The position numbers and the translations under genes are program-made. 64,000 nt of DNA, from NCBI GenBank assembly GCA_050248995.1, contig JBFWRI010000004.1, positions 13,385 through 77,384 on the forward strand, written 5' to 3'. Positions 50,832-59,695 of the stretch are shown one piece after another (positions within the stretch are counted from its first letter, which is position 1; each line of letters begins with the position of its first letter). Origin of the DNA: JBFWRI01 sp050248995. GTDB lineage: Bacteria > Pseudomonadota > Alphaproteobacteria > JAIXQD01. The notes beneath the pieces are model-generated. The model had not been told where the DNA came from, ran no database searches, and saw nothing but the letters and a program-made list of their open reading frames with translations.

Positions 50832-51380
50832 ATGCAAGGCATTCAGCCCAAATCGGAACTGGAAGACTTTTACAAAACCGATGACCCATGGGGTTATGAT
50901 GCGCACCCGGACGACGCGCGGCGCAAACGCGAACTGCAGGCCGTGCTGCCGCAGGTGCCGTTCAAGCGCACGCTGGATATCGGCTGCGGCAACGGCTTTG
51001 TGACCATCGACCTGCCGGGCGACGAGGTGCTGGGCACCGATATTTCCGACAAGGCGATCGAGTATGCACGCCAGCGTGCGCAACAGCAGAAGCCCGACAA
51101 AAATATAAAGTACGAGGCAGTGTCGTTCTTCAACATGACGCCGGAAAAGTATGGTCAGTTCGACCTGATTGTCATCACCGGCGTGCTGTACCCGCAATAC
51201 ATCGGTGACGCCAGCTCGTTGGCACGGCTGGTGATCGATAATCTGCTGGCGCCCGGCGGGCATCTGGTGTCGTGCCATATCATGGACTGGGCACCGCCCG
51301 GTTTCACCTACAACCTTCTGGACCGCACGCTTTATACCTATCGTGATTACACTCATTTGCTCGAGGTTTATCGCAAATGA
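50832..51380 (+). CDS. SAM-dependent class I methyltransferase
   Basis: The protein has 182 residues from the ATG at 50832 (MQGIQPKSELEDFY); a start at 50808 is possible. The SAM-binding motif is TLDIGCGNGFVTIDLPG, followed by EVLGTDISDKAIEYAR and the FDLIVITGVLYPQ motif IV. It resembles NodS-type small methyltransferases. It overlaps the next gene by four bases and probably modifies a sugar made or transferred by the cluster. Confidence 0.8.
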   Translation: MQGIQPKSELEDFYKTDDPWGYDAHPDDARRKRELQAVLPQVPFKRTLDIGCGNGFVTIDLPGDEVLGTDISDKAIEYARQRAQQQKPDKNIKYEAVSFFNMTPEKYGQFDLIVITGVLYPQYIGDASSLARLVIDNLLAPGGHLVSCHIMDWAPPGFTYNLLDRTLYTYRDYTHLLEVYRK

Positions 51381-52864
51381 TTTTGATGTATCACAAGGTC
51401 GCGCTGACAGCTCCCACCATCTGGTGGCTGACGGCGGATGTGTTCGACCGCCAGCTGGCCGCGCTGCAGGCCTATGATGTCGTGTATCTGTCGGATTATG
51501 ATCCCGGCAACCCGCGCCATGTCGTCATCAGCTTCGACGGTATCTATGACAATGTTTACGACGTCGCCTTCCCGCTGCTGAAGAAGTATGGCTACCCCTT
51601 CGAGCTTTTCGTGATCGGCGATTACATCGGCGGCGACAACGCATTTGACAGTGTCGAGCCACTGACCAAGTTCGCCACCCTGGAGCAGCTGCAGGAAATG
51701 ACGAAAGGCGGCGCGCGCCTGCAATGGCATAGCAAAACCCACCAGCGCATGAAGGGCATGGACGAAAAAGCCCTGCGCGCCGAGATCGAACTGCCGGCCG
51801 GTCTGCGTAAGGCCTTCCCCGCCCCGCATTTCGACTGGTTTGGCTATCCGCACGGCGATCATGACGATCTGGCGGTGAGGATCGTAAAAGAGAACTACAA
51901 AGGCGCGCTCTCCAGCTCGATGCCCGATGATAACACCGGCATTGTGCGCTATACGCCGAATCCCGATGCCGACCGCTATCGCCTCGACCGCGTTACCTGC
52001 TTCGCCAATACGAAACTCAGCAAGTCAAAGGTGTCGGTCATCATCGCCAACTATAACTATGGCGCCTATCTTCCACAGGCAGTGGAAAGCGTGCTGGCGC
52101 AGACCATGCCGCCCGACGAGATCCTAATTATCGACGATTGCTCAACCGACAATTCGCACGAGATCATCAACCGTTATCGCGGCAACCCGCGCATCCGCAT
52201 CGAGCTGAATGCCGAAAACCTTGGTATCGTCGGCAACTTCAACAAGGCCGTCGGCCTGACCAGCGGCGATTACGTCGCTTTCCTTGGCGCCGATAACCGT
52301 ATGCGTATCGATTACGTGGAAAAGTGCAAAGCTGTGCTGGATGCGCATGAAAAAGTCGGCGTTGCCTATACCGACATGACGATCTTCGGCCCACTGGCCA
52401 AGCCGCTGGCCGAACGACAGGGCGCAAAGTTGATCGGCCAGAGTCGCACCGAGAACTGGCCGGTCTACCTGTGGGAATTCCCCGAGCCGACCGAGCAGGC
52501 CATTGCCAACCTGAAGAACGAGAATTTCATGCACGGGTCATCGATGTACCGCCGTGCCGCGTTCGACCAGGTCGGCGGTTACAGGAAAGACAAGGCCGCT
52601 GAAGACCACAACCTGTTTCATCGTATGGTGGATGCTGGCTGGCTGCCGATGCATGTGCCGCATGCACTGATTGAATACCGTCAGCACTCACTTGCTCAGG
52701 CTAACACCGTGCTGATCATGCAGCTGGAAGCGAATTACTGGCGTCGCATGGCGATGAACCTTGCGGCAAAGAATCAAACGTATGATGCGCTGTTCAAGAA
52801 ACTTGCTGCCACACCCGAAGGCAACCGCCTGCTGACAGCGGCACTGCAGTCGAAATCCGCGTAA
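51377..52864 (+). CDS. Polysaccharide deacetylase-GT2 glycosyltransferase fusion
   Basis: This 495-residue fusion has a NodB-like deacetylase domain in the N-terminal 210 residues: SFDGIYD at 52-58 (the Asp motif is shortened from the usual DDG) and an intact HSKTH metal motif at 118-122. From residue 218 a GT2 GT-A domain follows, with VSVIIANYNYGAYL, DDCSTDNS and LGADNRMR (DxD-like). A helical tail ends the protein. It could deacetylate and transfer sugars in one glycan, and sits in a methyltransferase and glycosyltransferase operon. Confidence 0.8.
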   Translation: MILMYHKVALTAPTIWWLTADVFDRQLAALQAYDVVYLSDYDPGNPRHVVISFDGIYDNVYDVAFPLLKKYGYPFELFVIGDYIGGDNAFDSVEPLTKFATLEQLQEMTKGGARLQWHSKTHQRMKGMDEKALRAEIELPAGLRKAFPAPHFDWFGYPHGDHDDLAVRIVKENYKGALSSSMPDDNTGIVRYTPNPDADRYRLDRVTCFANTKLSKSKVSVIIANYNYGAYLPQAVESVLAQTMPPDEILIIDDCSTDNSHEIINRYRGNPRIRIELNAENLGIVGNFNKAVGLTSGDYVAFLGADNRMRIDYVEKCKAVLDAHEKVGVAYTDMTIFGPLAKPLAERQGAKLIGQSRTENWPVYLWEFPEPTEQAIANLKNENFMHGSSMYRRAAFDQVGGYRKDKAAEDHNLFHRMVDAGWLPMHVPHALIEYRQHSLAQANTVLIMQLEANYWRRMAMNLAAKNQTYDALFKKLAATPEGNRLLTAALQSKSA

Positions 52865-52865
52865 G

Positions 52866-52893
52866 TTGACATTCAGGGACCACTCCCTAGATT
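52866..52893 (+). promoter_or_regulatory. Sigma-70-type promoter for GCS2/YbdK gene
   Basis: TTGACA (52866-52871) and TAGATT (52888-52893) are 16 bases apart. The spacer holds a dyad, AGGGA-CCAC-TCCCT (52875-52888), which could be an operator. The predicted start lies about 33 bases before the ATG. Confidence 0.55.
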
Positions 52894-52932
52894 ATTTGCT
52901 GACCGGAAACCCAAGAGGCGGGGAGAAAAAGC

Positions 52933-54213
52933 ATGAACGCACTTGGCCCCTGGCTGAATAAAATAAATACCTACCTCAGATGGCCTTTCCAAAAGAAGCC
53001 AGACATACATGCGAACCCACTGCTGGCGCCGATAGAAGAACAGCTGGTGTTTGTCAGTAGCCAACACCTGTCAGTAGGCATTGAGTTGGAGCTGGGGCTG
53101 GTTAATCCCGAGACATTGCTGCCCATGAATTGCGCCAGAGATGTTCTGGAATCCCTGGATTCTGAACGCTTCCATCAGGAACCGGCGGCCCATATACTTG
53201 AAGTCACTACTGGCATATGTACCAACGTCAAACAGGCAGAAGATGAACTTGCCGCGCGCATCCGCGAGGCGCGCACGGCGGCGGAGAATATCTGCCATGC
53301 CCGCCTGTGCGGGACAGGACGCCTGACGCTTTTAAAAACTGCCGATGCCCAGCTGTATGATAGCGATCGCTATACGCTTCTGCAGGAGCGGCGGCAAGTC
53401 CTACACCGCAGATTCAACAGCATGCAGGGTATGCATATGCATCTTGGCATGCGCAATGCGGAAGAGTGCGTCCGTTATCATAACTTTTTCACACATTTCC
53501 TGCCGCATATCCTTGCGATCAGCGCCAGTACACCTGTTGATGACAGTGGTGTGACGGGCCTTGCCTGTGCACGCCCGATCGCCGGCGAATCCCTGCCCAT
53601 TGCCGGGCTTCCGTACCATTTCAATACCTGGGATGAATACCAGGCCCTATGCAAGACGCTGGCGCAGACCGATAGCATTTCAAGCCTGAAAGACCTGTAC
53701 TGGGATCTACGGCCATCACCGCGCCTCGGTACACTGGAAATACGCACGCCCGACCAGCCGGCGACACTGGCCGAAGCCATGGCACTGGCCGCCTTTATTC
53801 ACTGCCTTGCCCTGTGGTTCGAGGAACACAGCAGCTGGATAAACGAAATGCCGCGTCCCAACACATGGCGTATGCGCGATAACAAATGGCGCGTGATGCG
53901 TTACGGCCTTGACGCACAACTGATCACCAGCAACAGAGGCGATACCCACGGCCTGAAAACCGACATTGCATTATGGCTGAAGCGTCTGGAAGACATCATT
54001 GCCAGACAGGGTTATCAGCCCCAGATCGAGGTGCTGCAGCAAGTCTTGCAGCGCGGCAACAGCAGCCAGCGTCAGCAGGCGATTTTACGGGCAACAGGCG
54101 ACCTGAAGGCTGTCGCCGCATTTAACCTGCGTGAATGGGAAAATGGCGCGCCTTTGTGGGATGAAGCCGAAAGGCTGGCAGGCCCGTCGTTGCCGGCGGC
54201 CGCACGACCCTAG
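52933..54213 (+). CDS. YbdK/GCS2-family carboxylate-amine ligase
   Basis: The 426-residue protein is a GCS2-type ATP-grasp-like ligase: LSVGIELELGLVNPET near residue 45, SMQGMHMHLGMRNAEE near 165, and YWDLRPSPRLGTLEIRTPD near 255. The family includes YbdK (weak glutamate-cysteine ligase) and related amide-bond enzymes. Its own promoter and the opposite-strand genes around it set it apart from the glycan cluster. The substrate is unknown. GGCGGGGAG precedes the start. Confidence 0.85.
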   Translation: MNALGPWLNKINTYLRWPFQKKPDIHANPLLAPIEEQLVFVSSQHLSVGIELELGLVNPETLLPMNCARDVLESLDSERFHQEPAAHILEVTTGICTNVKQAEDELAARIREARTAAENICHARLCGTGRLTLLKTADAQLYDSDRYTLLQERRQVLHRRFNSMQGMHMHLGMRNAEECVRYHNFFTHFLPHILAISASTPVDDSGVTGLACARPIAGESLPIAGLPYHFNTWDEYQALCKTLAQTDSISSLKDLYWDLRPSPRLGTLEIRTPDQPATLAEAMALAAFIHCLALWFEEHSSWINEMPRPNTWRMRDNKWRVMRYGLDAQLITSNRGDTHGLKTDIALWLKRLEDIIARQGYQPQIEVLQQVLQRGNSSQRQQAILRATGDLKAVAAFNLREWENGAPLWDEAERLAGPSLPAAARP

Positions 54214-55052
54214 CTGTTATGCGACCACTGGCCGGTGGCGCGGTTACGCACGGAAACGCGCGGCACGCCGCCCAGCGTATTGATCTGCACATCGGGCATC
54301 TTCATGTAATCCAGCGCGGCGTTCACTTCATCCCGCGGGTTGATGCCAAGGCTGCGCATGTATTTATAAAAGCCACCGTTCACTTCATCCATCGGCCGCA
54401 GGTGCGATACCGCGATCAGGTCAATGATGCCGAAACCCTGCGCAGGCCTGCCCAGCATGTGCCACCAGATCAGGTCCATACCCCAGCCCGTGATACCGAC
54501 ATCGAACGATGGCTTGATGGCCTTCAGCGCATCGCGGCGGAAGCATGGCATCATGCATTCGATATAATTGGTGTAGCGCAGGATGAAGGCGCGGCACTGG
54601 TAGAAGATATCAAACGAGTTCGATGAATCGGGCGTCAGGCTGGGCTGACCTGCCAGCAGGTTCGCGCTTTGCATCACATCAAACATCGCGTTCAGCTGAC
54701 GCGCATCCTGGAACACAAGGTCATCATCCAGCATCCAATAATAATCGTAAGTATCTTCCAGCGCCGGAAACTCCTGCATCAGCAGCTTGAAACCGTGCCA
54801 CTTGGTCAGCCCGCCCAGCACGACCCAGTCAGCCGGCGAATTCGTCACCCGCTCCTTGTCAGTGCCAAAGTTTATCTCCATCAGGTCCCACGTGCGATCT
54901 TCAGGGAATGGCAGCCACTTCAGATGGTCATTCGACCCGCCACTGCGTACCACGATCAGGTTGCGGCGCGGTTTTTCAGGTTTGCGCAGCACCAGCACAG
55001 TCTGCTGGTTACCCAGCATGTTCTCGGGTACCTCCAAAGGCGCGTACGTCAT
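54210..55052 (-). CDS. DUF707-family protein (glycosyltransferase-like)
   Basis: The protein has about 280 residues from the ATG at 55052, which overlaps the wbsX-like stop (ATGA); the frame opens further upstream without support. It has NLIVVRSGGSNDHLKWL, then YDYYWMLDDDLVFQDARQLN with a DDD metal-type motif, and GWGMDLIWWHMLG near the C-terminus. These are DUF707 hallmarks. The family is likely a GT-A transferase of surface glycans, but activity is unproven. Confidence 0.78.
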   Translation of the reverse strand: MTYAPLEVPENMLGNQQTVLVLRKPEKPRRNLIVVRSGGSNDHLKWLPFPEDRTWDLMEINFGTDKERVTNSPADWVVLGGLTKWHGFKLLMQEFPALEDTYDYYWMLDDDLVFQDARQLNAMFDVMQSANLLAGQPSLTPDSSNSFDIFYQCRAFILRYTNYIECMMPCFRRDALKAIKPSFDVGITGWGMDLIWWHMLGRPAQGFGIIDLIAVSHLRPMDEVNGGFYKYMRSLGINPRDEVNAALDYMKMPDVQINTLGGVPRVSVRNRATGQWSHNS

Positions 55053-56260
55053 CCCTTCACCTTTCGCAGCGCATCGGCTGTTGCCTGCAGGAATGCATAG
55101 CCCCGACGGCGGTCGGGCTCCAGATAGGCGGCTTCCGCCCATTCGTTCCACGCGTTCAGGAACACGATGTTTTCATCGGGGCTGTAATGCTCCAGCGTAA
55201 AGCGGCACGCATGTTCCAGCCACTGTGCGTAAAGCTCCGGTGAATTGAAATGGAACACATTGCCGTTGTCGGGCTTGCGCGCCGTGTTGTCCCAGCTGGG
55301 TGTGACACCGCGTAAAACCTTGTAAGGCGGCTTGCCAAGGCTCATCGCTGTCTGGGCCACCGTTCTGTAATCCAGAATCTTCCCGGCGAATTTCTGGTTC
55401 AGCACAAAGCCGCGTGTATCCAGCGGCGCCGGTGTCATCATGTTGGGCGGGAATTCCACCGCCGCATCCACACCGAATTCCGCCGGGTCGATGATCGCGA
55501 ACGACCGGCATGACGCGATATATATCTCACCAATGCCGTTCTGGCGGCACCATGTACGCCAGCGCTCAACCGTCGCCTTCGGATCAGGGAACAGCTCCAG
55601 CCGGTAGATCATGAACAGTGGCTTGCCGCCAACGCGGATATAACGCTTGTCACGGAAGTAACGCGCCACATCGGCGATCATCGCCACATCGTCTTCCGGC
55701 GAATGGTTCTGACCGATAATCACCTCTGTTGCGGCGCCATCCCAGCGACGCGACCAGTTTTCGTTGGCCCAGTTCACGCAGAACGGCAGGTCGAGCGACG
55801 GCGTATTCAAGAAATGCTCGATCGGTTTTTCCAGAACGCGCTCGCCCGCGAACCAGTAATAGTGGAAGGCAAAGCCATGGATGCCGTACATCTTCGCCAG
55901 CTCGACCTGGCGCTCCATCACATGCGGCATGCGCAGGTCATAAAAGCCCAGCTCGCCCGGCAGGCGCGGCTGTTCATGTCCGGCGAACAGCGGCACGGCG
56001 CGGGTGACATTTGTCCATTCGGTGAATCCCTTGCCCCAGTGCTTGTCGTTCTGCGGTATGGGGTGGAACTGCGGCAGGTAAAATGCCAACGCACGGACCG
56101 GCAGCGTGGCTGCATCCAGCGGCTGGTCAGTGATCGGCACAAACAGCGGGTCTTCGCCCGGTTTTGTGCGCGCGTTTTGAAATAATGTGTCGGTATATTG
56201 GGCGTGGACAGCAAGGGCCTGTGCGAGTTGAGGTGGCTGGGCGGGCGATGACGAGCTCAT
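55049..56260 (-). CDS. WbsX-like (GH99-like domain) glycan biosynthesis protein
   Basis: The 403-residue protein begins, after a short leader, with the family start VRALAFYLPQFHPIPQNDKHWGKGFTEW. It contains MYGIHGFAFHYYWFAGERVLEKP and LPFCVNWANENWSRRWDG, and ends with VFLNAWNEWAEAAYLEPD. This is the WbsX family found in O-antigen and capsule clusters. The fold is GH99-like, but whether it acts as a hydrolase or transferase is unsettled. It is followed by the DUF707 gene in an operon. Confidence 0.85.
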   Translation of the reverse strand: MSSSSPAQPPQLAQALAVHAQYTDTLFQNARTKPGEDPLFVPITDQPLDAATLPVRALAFYLPQFHPIPQNDKHWGKGFTEWTNVTRAVPLFAGHEQPRLPGELGFYDLRMPHVMERQVELAKMYGIHGFAFHYYWFAGERVLEKPIEHFLNTPSLDLPFCVNWANENWSRRWDGAATEVIIGQNHSPEDDVAMIADVARYFRDKRYIRVGGKPLFMIYRLELFPDPKATVERWRTWCRQNGIGEIYIASCRSFAIIDPAEFGVDAAVEFPPNMMTPAPLDTRGFVLNQKFAGKILDYRTVAQTAMSLGKPPYKVLRGVTPSWDNTARKPDNGNVFHFNSPELYAQWLEHACRFTLEHYSPDENIVFLNAWNEWAEAAYLEPDRRRGYAFLQATADALRKVKG

Positions 56261-56336
56261 ATATTATGCATAGCAAGAATGGCGCATGCAGAAAAGGTAC
56301 ATTGCATTGCGAAAGACAGTCTTTTATAGTTTGGCA

Positions 56337-56867
56337 ATGACCCAACAAAATCTTTTCGCCGTCTATGTAGGCGGTACTGTTCCGGGCGCTAATGTCGAGC
56401 TTCACGATATGCGCTTTGTCGTCAGCGATACGATGGAAAACGCCTATGATGAATTGCGGGCGCAATGGTGGGGCGAGCCCAAAAGCCTGCACCTTGATGC
56501 ATGGGGCAATCTGGAACACGCCGACGGGCACGACATCACGCTGAAGGCCGAGCCATCAACCGGCCCCGACAAGCTATGGTTCGCCAATCTTGGCGGTTAC
56601 AATTTCAATGAATTCACCGAACTGCACGCCAACCTGTTCATCGTGGCACCCGACCTGCCACACGCGCGCCAACGTGCGCTGGAACAGGTGCGCCATTGGG
56701 ATACCAGCCACCGCGATTATATCCACGAAGTCGAGAATCTTGTTTGCATCGATGAAGCCGTCAAGGCCAAGGGCCTGCACATCCACCTGACCCCGGCCGA
56801 AGCCAAGCCGTTCACGTTCAGCTGTGGTTATGTGAAAATTGGCGTCGCCGCGGAAAAAGCGGCCTAG
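56337..56867 (+). CDS. DUF1543-family protein
   Basis: The protein has 176 residues from the ATG at 56337; the open frame from 56286 lacks a ribosome site. It has two similar halves: NLFAVYVGGTVPGANVELHDMRFVV and LWFANLGGYNFNEFTELHANLFIVA, matching the DUF1543 duplication. It is cytosolic and of unknown function. It converges on the iron-permease family gene, overlapping by four bases. Confidence 0.78.
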   Translation: MTQQNLFAVYVGGTVPGANVELHDMRFVVSDTMENAYDELRAQWWGEPKSLHLDAWGNLEHADGHDITLKAEPSTGPDKLWFANLGGYNFNEFTELHANLFIVAPDLPHARQRALEQVRHWDTSHRDYIHEVENLVCIDEAVKAKGLHIHLTPAEAKPFTFSCGYVKIGVAAEKAA

Positions 56868-57268
56868 GTCGTTTCCTTTTCATCCCTTGCCTTGCGTGCG
56901 GCAGCAGCCAGCTTCAGATACATCTGACGCATCTCGTCCAGCTCGTGCTCTTCCAGCTCTTCCAGATCCAGACAAATATTGTCGGCCTGGTCGACAGCGC
57001 GGATCAGTTCATCCAGCTTGACCTGCATAGCCACCGTATCCTTGTTCTGCGTGTGCTGGATGATGAACACCATCAGGAAGGTGATAATTGTGGTGCCGGT
57101 ATTGATCACCAGCTGCCAGGTATCCGAATAATCAAAAATGGGCCCCAGCAGCGCCCACCCCACAATCACGGCCGCTGCAAAAAAGAATGCGCCGGATGAC
57201 CCGCTAAGATGCGCCACGCAACGTGCCGCACGGTCGAACAGACTATTCTTGCCAATACCCCTATTCAT
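56864..57268 (-). CDS. Low-affinity iron permease-family protein
   Basis: The 134-residue protein has two to three membrane helices (about 28-48 and 55-73) with NTGTTIITFLMVFIIQHTQNKDT, the family signature. An acidic C-terminal helical tail (LDLEELEEHELDEMRQ) follows. Although named after yeast iron permease, bacterial members have no proven transport role. It lies 14 bases after the LpxR-like gene on the same strand. Confidence 0.85.
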   Translation of the reverse strand: MNRGIGKNSLFDRAARCVAHLSGSSGAFFFAAAVIVGWALLGPIFDYSDTWQLVINTGTTIITFLMVFIIQHTQNKDTVAMQVKLDELIRAVDQADNICLDLEELEEHELDEMRQMYLKLAAAARKARDEKETT

Positions 57269-57282
57269 TATATCCCCCGTTC

Positions 57283-58308
57283 CTAAAACCGGACCGACAA
57301 TGTCACAGCGCCGTACTGGTCGCCGCCTTTCTGGCCTTTGAATTCCTTACTATTGAATATATGAGTATAGGCGATGCGTGTGTTGTCGTAAACAAAGGCG
57401 ATGCCGGCCTGCGCCCCATGGATGAATGGCAGTTTTTCAATGCGTGGGCTGTCGCGAAACGAGTTACCATCAAGAAAGATATTCTGGGCTACGGCACGGC
57501 TTTCTGCCCCGGCAAAGACGTACCAGCCCAGCGCTTTGCTGGGCTTGAAGAAATCCGATCCACTGAGACTGGGCTTGATGATTGGCGGGCCATAATCCGC
57601 CGGCAGGTCAAACCCAAACCGCGCCACGGCACCCACGGCGGCCTGTGTATAGATGTTGCCCATACTGCCACCGATGCTGGGCGTGATATCAAATCCCCAC
57701 CCGAACGGTGTCAGTTCGAACAGGTTGCGCCATTTGTGCTCATAACTCAGCATCAAGACGGGTTCGTTATGCAGCTGCGAATCCCACCCCTTCGGGTCGC
57801 GAGCACCAGCCAGCGCATGAAAAAACTCCTGGGTTTCCGAGGCCAGCGACGCGGGGCCCACAACGCCGAATGTCAGCTGCAACCTGTCGAGATTATAACC
57901 CGTATCTGATACCGCCATGACGCTGCCATATAGGATTCCGGCATAAGGTCTGTCGGCCGGATCGGGTATGTTCGTTGTAATGTCTTCTGGCGTGAACATG
58001 CTCTGGCCGACTTCAAGGCCCCAGCGCTTGCGCCCTTCGGGCGCAAAGAAAGGCACCCAGCCGGCCATGCGGTCAAGCACATCGGGTATCGTGTCTTCAG
58101 CCGACAGATAAGCCACACGCACGCCATTCGTGTAGTTATCGTCGTTCCCGGTGCCGATATCGTTTTCCCACGCCAGCGTGAAGATGCGCCGGTCATCCGT
58201 TGTGACGTGAGTCATCTTCTCAGCCGCTGCGGGTATAGCGGCAAGAAGCAGCACGGCCGCGACGATGGCGACGGCTACGGATTCCTTGATATCACCCCAC
58301 AGCCCCAT
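57283..58308 (-). CDS. LpxR-type lipid A deacylase family outer-membrane protein
   Basis: The 341-residue protein has a signal peptide ending near AAAE. LpxR family motifs follow: FTLAWENDIGTGNDDNYTNGVRVAYLS with the catalytic-site Asn/Asp region, DPADRPYAGILYGS, and ALAGARDPKGWDSQLHNEP. The C-terminus ends YGAVTLSVRF with a terminal Phe typical of beta-barrels. LpxR removes 3'-acyloxyacyl groups from lipid A at the surface. It complements the ArnT-like and PAP2 genes as a further lipid A modifier. Confidence 0.85.
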   Translation of the reverse strand: MGLWGDIKESVAVAIVAAVLLLAAIPAAAEKMTHVTTDDRRIFTLAWENDIGTGNDDNYTNGVRVAYLSAEDTIPDVLDRMAGWVPFFAPEGRKRWGLEVGQSMFTPEDITTNIPDPADRPYAGILYGSVMAVSDTGYNLDRLQLTFGVVGPASLASETQEFFHALAGARDPKGWDSQLHNEPVLMLSYEHKWRNLFELTPFGWGFDITPSIGGSMGNIYTQAAVGAVARFGFDLPADYGPPIIKPSLSGSDFFKPSKALGWYVFAGAESRAVAQNIFLDGNSFRDSPRIEKLPFIHGAQAGIAFVYDNTRIAYTHIFNSKEFKGQKGGDQYGAVTLSVRF

Positions 58309-58332
58309 CCGGTCGGCCTTCCTGTTTATACT

Positions 58333-58839
58333 TTACTGCCTCCTACGCAGCGGAATGACAGGGGTTGCGTCAGACACGTCACCAACATCACCGGGGGCAA
58401 GAGATTTGCGCCGCTGTGGCGGAGGTGGCTCGCTGCGCAGTCCGTCGATAAAGTCTGAAGCCAGGGTCATAAGTATGTCTTTGGTCTGATTGAAAGGGTC
58501 GGCCTCGCGATGCAGGAAAGACCTGCGGCGGGACCAGTGACTGATCGTATTATCGACCAGGCGGAAACCCGCATAAATGAACAACAGCGCTAAAGCGATA
58601 ACGCCCAGCGCGGCTGTTTGTGCTGTTATGCCCTGATCCAGCATCAGTTGGTACATCCCCAGCAGGCCGGCCGCCACAAAACCAAGCGCAGCGACGCCCG
58701 CAGCGGCGCCTACAGCCATTGTAAGCAGGATGGCACGCAGGGCGCCGGCCAGCGCGGGCGGATCAGGAAGGGCCTGGTCCAGCATCCATAGGGCCAGCCG
58801 GTGTTTTAAAAACAGCCGGCGGGCGAACGGCGGGCGCAC
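58333..58839 (-). CDS. Hypothetical membrane protein next to YqjD-like gene
   Basis: The 168-residue protein starts with GTG and has two long hydrophobic stretches (about 32-66 and 72-95). A charged region and a Pro/Arg-rich tail (SEPPPPQRRKSL) follow. Its place after a YqjD/ElaB-like gene is like that of the YqjE membrane protein in enterobacteria, but similarity is only in layout. There is no strong ribosome site. Confidence 0.6.
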   Translation of the reverse strand: MRPPFARRLFLKHRLALWMLDQALPDPPALAGALRAILLTMAVGAAAGVAALGFVAAGLLGMYQLMLDQGITAQTAALGVIALALLFIYAGFRLVDNTISHWSRRRSFLHREADPFNQTKDILMTLASDFIDGLRSEPPPPQRRKSLAPGDVGDVSDATPVIPLRRRQ

Positions 58840-58842
58840 GGC

Positions 58843-59172
58843 CTAGTTCCGGCGGAACAGAAGGCTAAGCACAAAGCCGGTTGCTATAGCCGCGGCCATT
58901 GCCTGCAGCGGCTTCTCAGCAACCTTCTTTTCAGCTGTGTGATACAACTCTTCCGCATCGTTTGCTTTCTCTGACAGAAACCTGCGCACATCCTTGCCAG
59001 CCTTATTCGCCATGCGGCGCAGGTCATCTGTGTCATAACCCGTCAGGCTTTGAACCGCATCAGATGCTTTATATGAATTGTTATTGGCGATCTTCGCGCT
59101 GCGCTGAACAACATCAGCAAGATGTTTCAGTTCCTGGCGCAGCTCGCGCACTTCACGATTGACTGTGGTCAT
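58843..59172 (-). CDS. YqjD/ElaB (DUF883)-like ribosome- or membrane-associated protein
   Basis: The protein has 109 residues from the ATG at 59172, supported by AAGGAG at eight bases. A coiled-coil N-terminal part (VRELRQELKHLADVVQRSA) leads to an amphipathic stretch with AEKKVAEKPLQAMAAAIATGFVLSLLFRRN, the typical DUF883 C-terminal membrane helix ending in RRN. In E. coli YqjD ties ribosomes to the membrane in stationary phase. Confidence 0.82.
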   Translation of the reverse strand: MTTVNREVRELRQELKHLADVVQRSAKIANNNSYKASDAVQSLTGYDTDDLRRMANKAGKDVRRFLSEKANDAEELYHTAEKKVAEKPLQAMAAAIATGFVLSLLFRRN

Positions 59173-59299
59173 AGGGGTCTCCTTTTCGTAAGATGAAGGG
59201 AAAGTCTCCTCTTCATTACGGAAAAGCGTAACTTTTTTACGACTTAAATTGCGATGCGGAGGCATTGGGCCAGTATAAGGAAAGCGTAAAGGCCCCGGG

Positions 59300-59695
59300 C
59301 TAGGAAAGTTCGGCCGGCGTGACTTTTGCCTGTATGATATCCAGCAGATCATCCATCAGGAACGGTTTGCTGAGATAACCATCTGCTCCCAGTTCGCGAG
59401 CACGGTCTTTCGTCTGCTGTTCCTTGCGCACACTCAGGATAATCACGGCAGGCGACTTGCCGTCGCTGTCAGGCTCCTTCAAGCTGGGCAGGATATCAAG
59501 TCCGTCGCGGTCTGGCAGGCCGAGGTCAAGCACAATCAGGTCCGGCTTCAGGCGGCCGGCAAGCTTCAGCCCGTCATCCGCATTGGCAGCTTCATAAAAA
59601 TTTGCGCCCTGCGCTTGCAGTGATATGCGCAGGAACGTGCGTATGGCCGCCGCATCGTCAATCGCCAGGATGCTTTTATTGTTAAGATTAATCAT
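59300..59695 (-). CDS. Receiver-only response regulator partner of KdpD-like kinase
   Basis: The 131-residue protein starts at the ATG at 59695, overlapping the kinase stop (ATGA). The receiver has D13/D14, phosphoacceptor D57 (VLDLGLPDRDG), S88 and K110 (LSKPF). It looks like the receiver half of KdpE with no DNA-binding output. It may act through protein contacts or as a phosphate sink for the kinase. Confidence 0.85.
   Translation of the reverse strand: MINLNNKSILAIDDAAAIRTFLRISLQAQGANFYEAANADDGLKLAGRLKPDLIVLDLGLPDRDGLDILPSLKEPDSDGKSPAVIILSVRKEQQTKDRARELGADGYLSKPFLMDDLLDIIQAKVTPAELS

Noticed and set aside
51213..51230. TTGGCACG match near the methyltransferase
   Set aside because: Within coding sequence and without the -12 GC.
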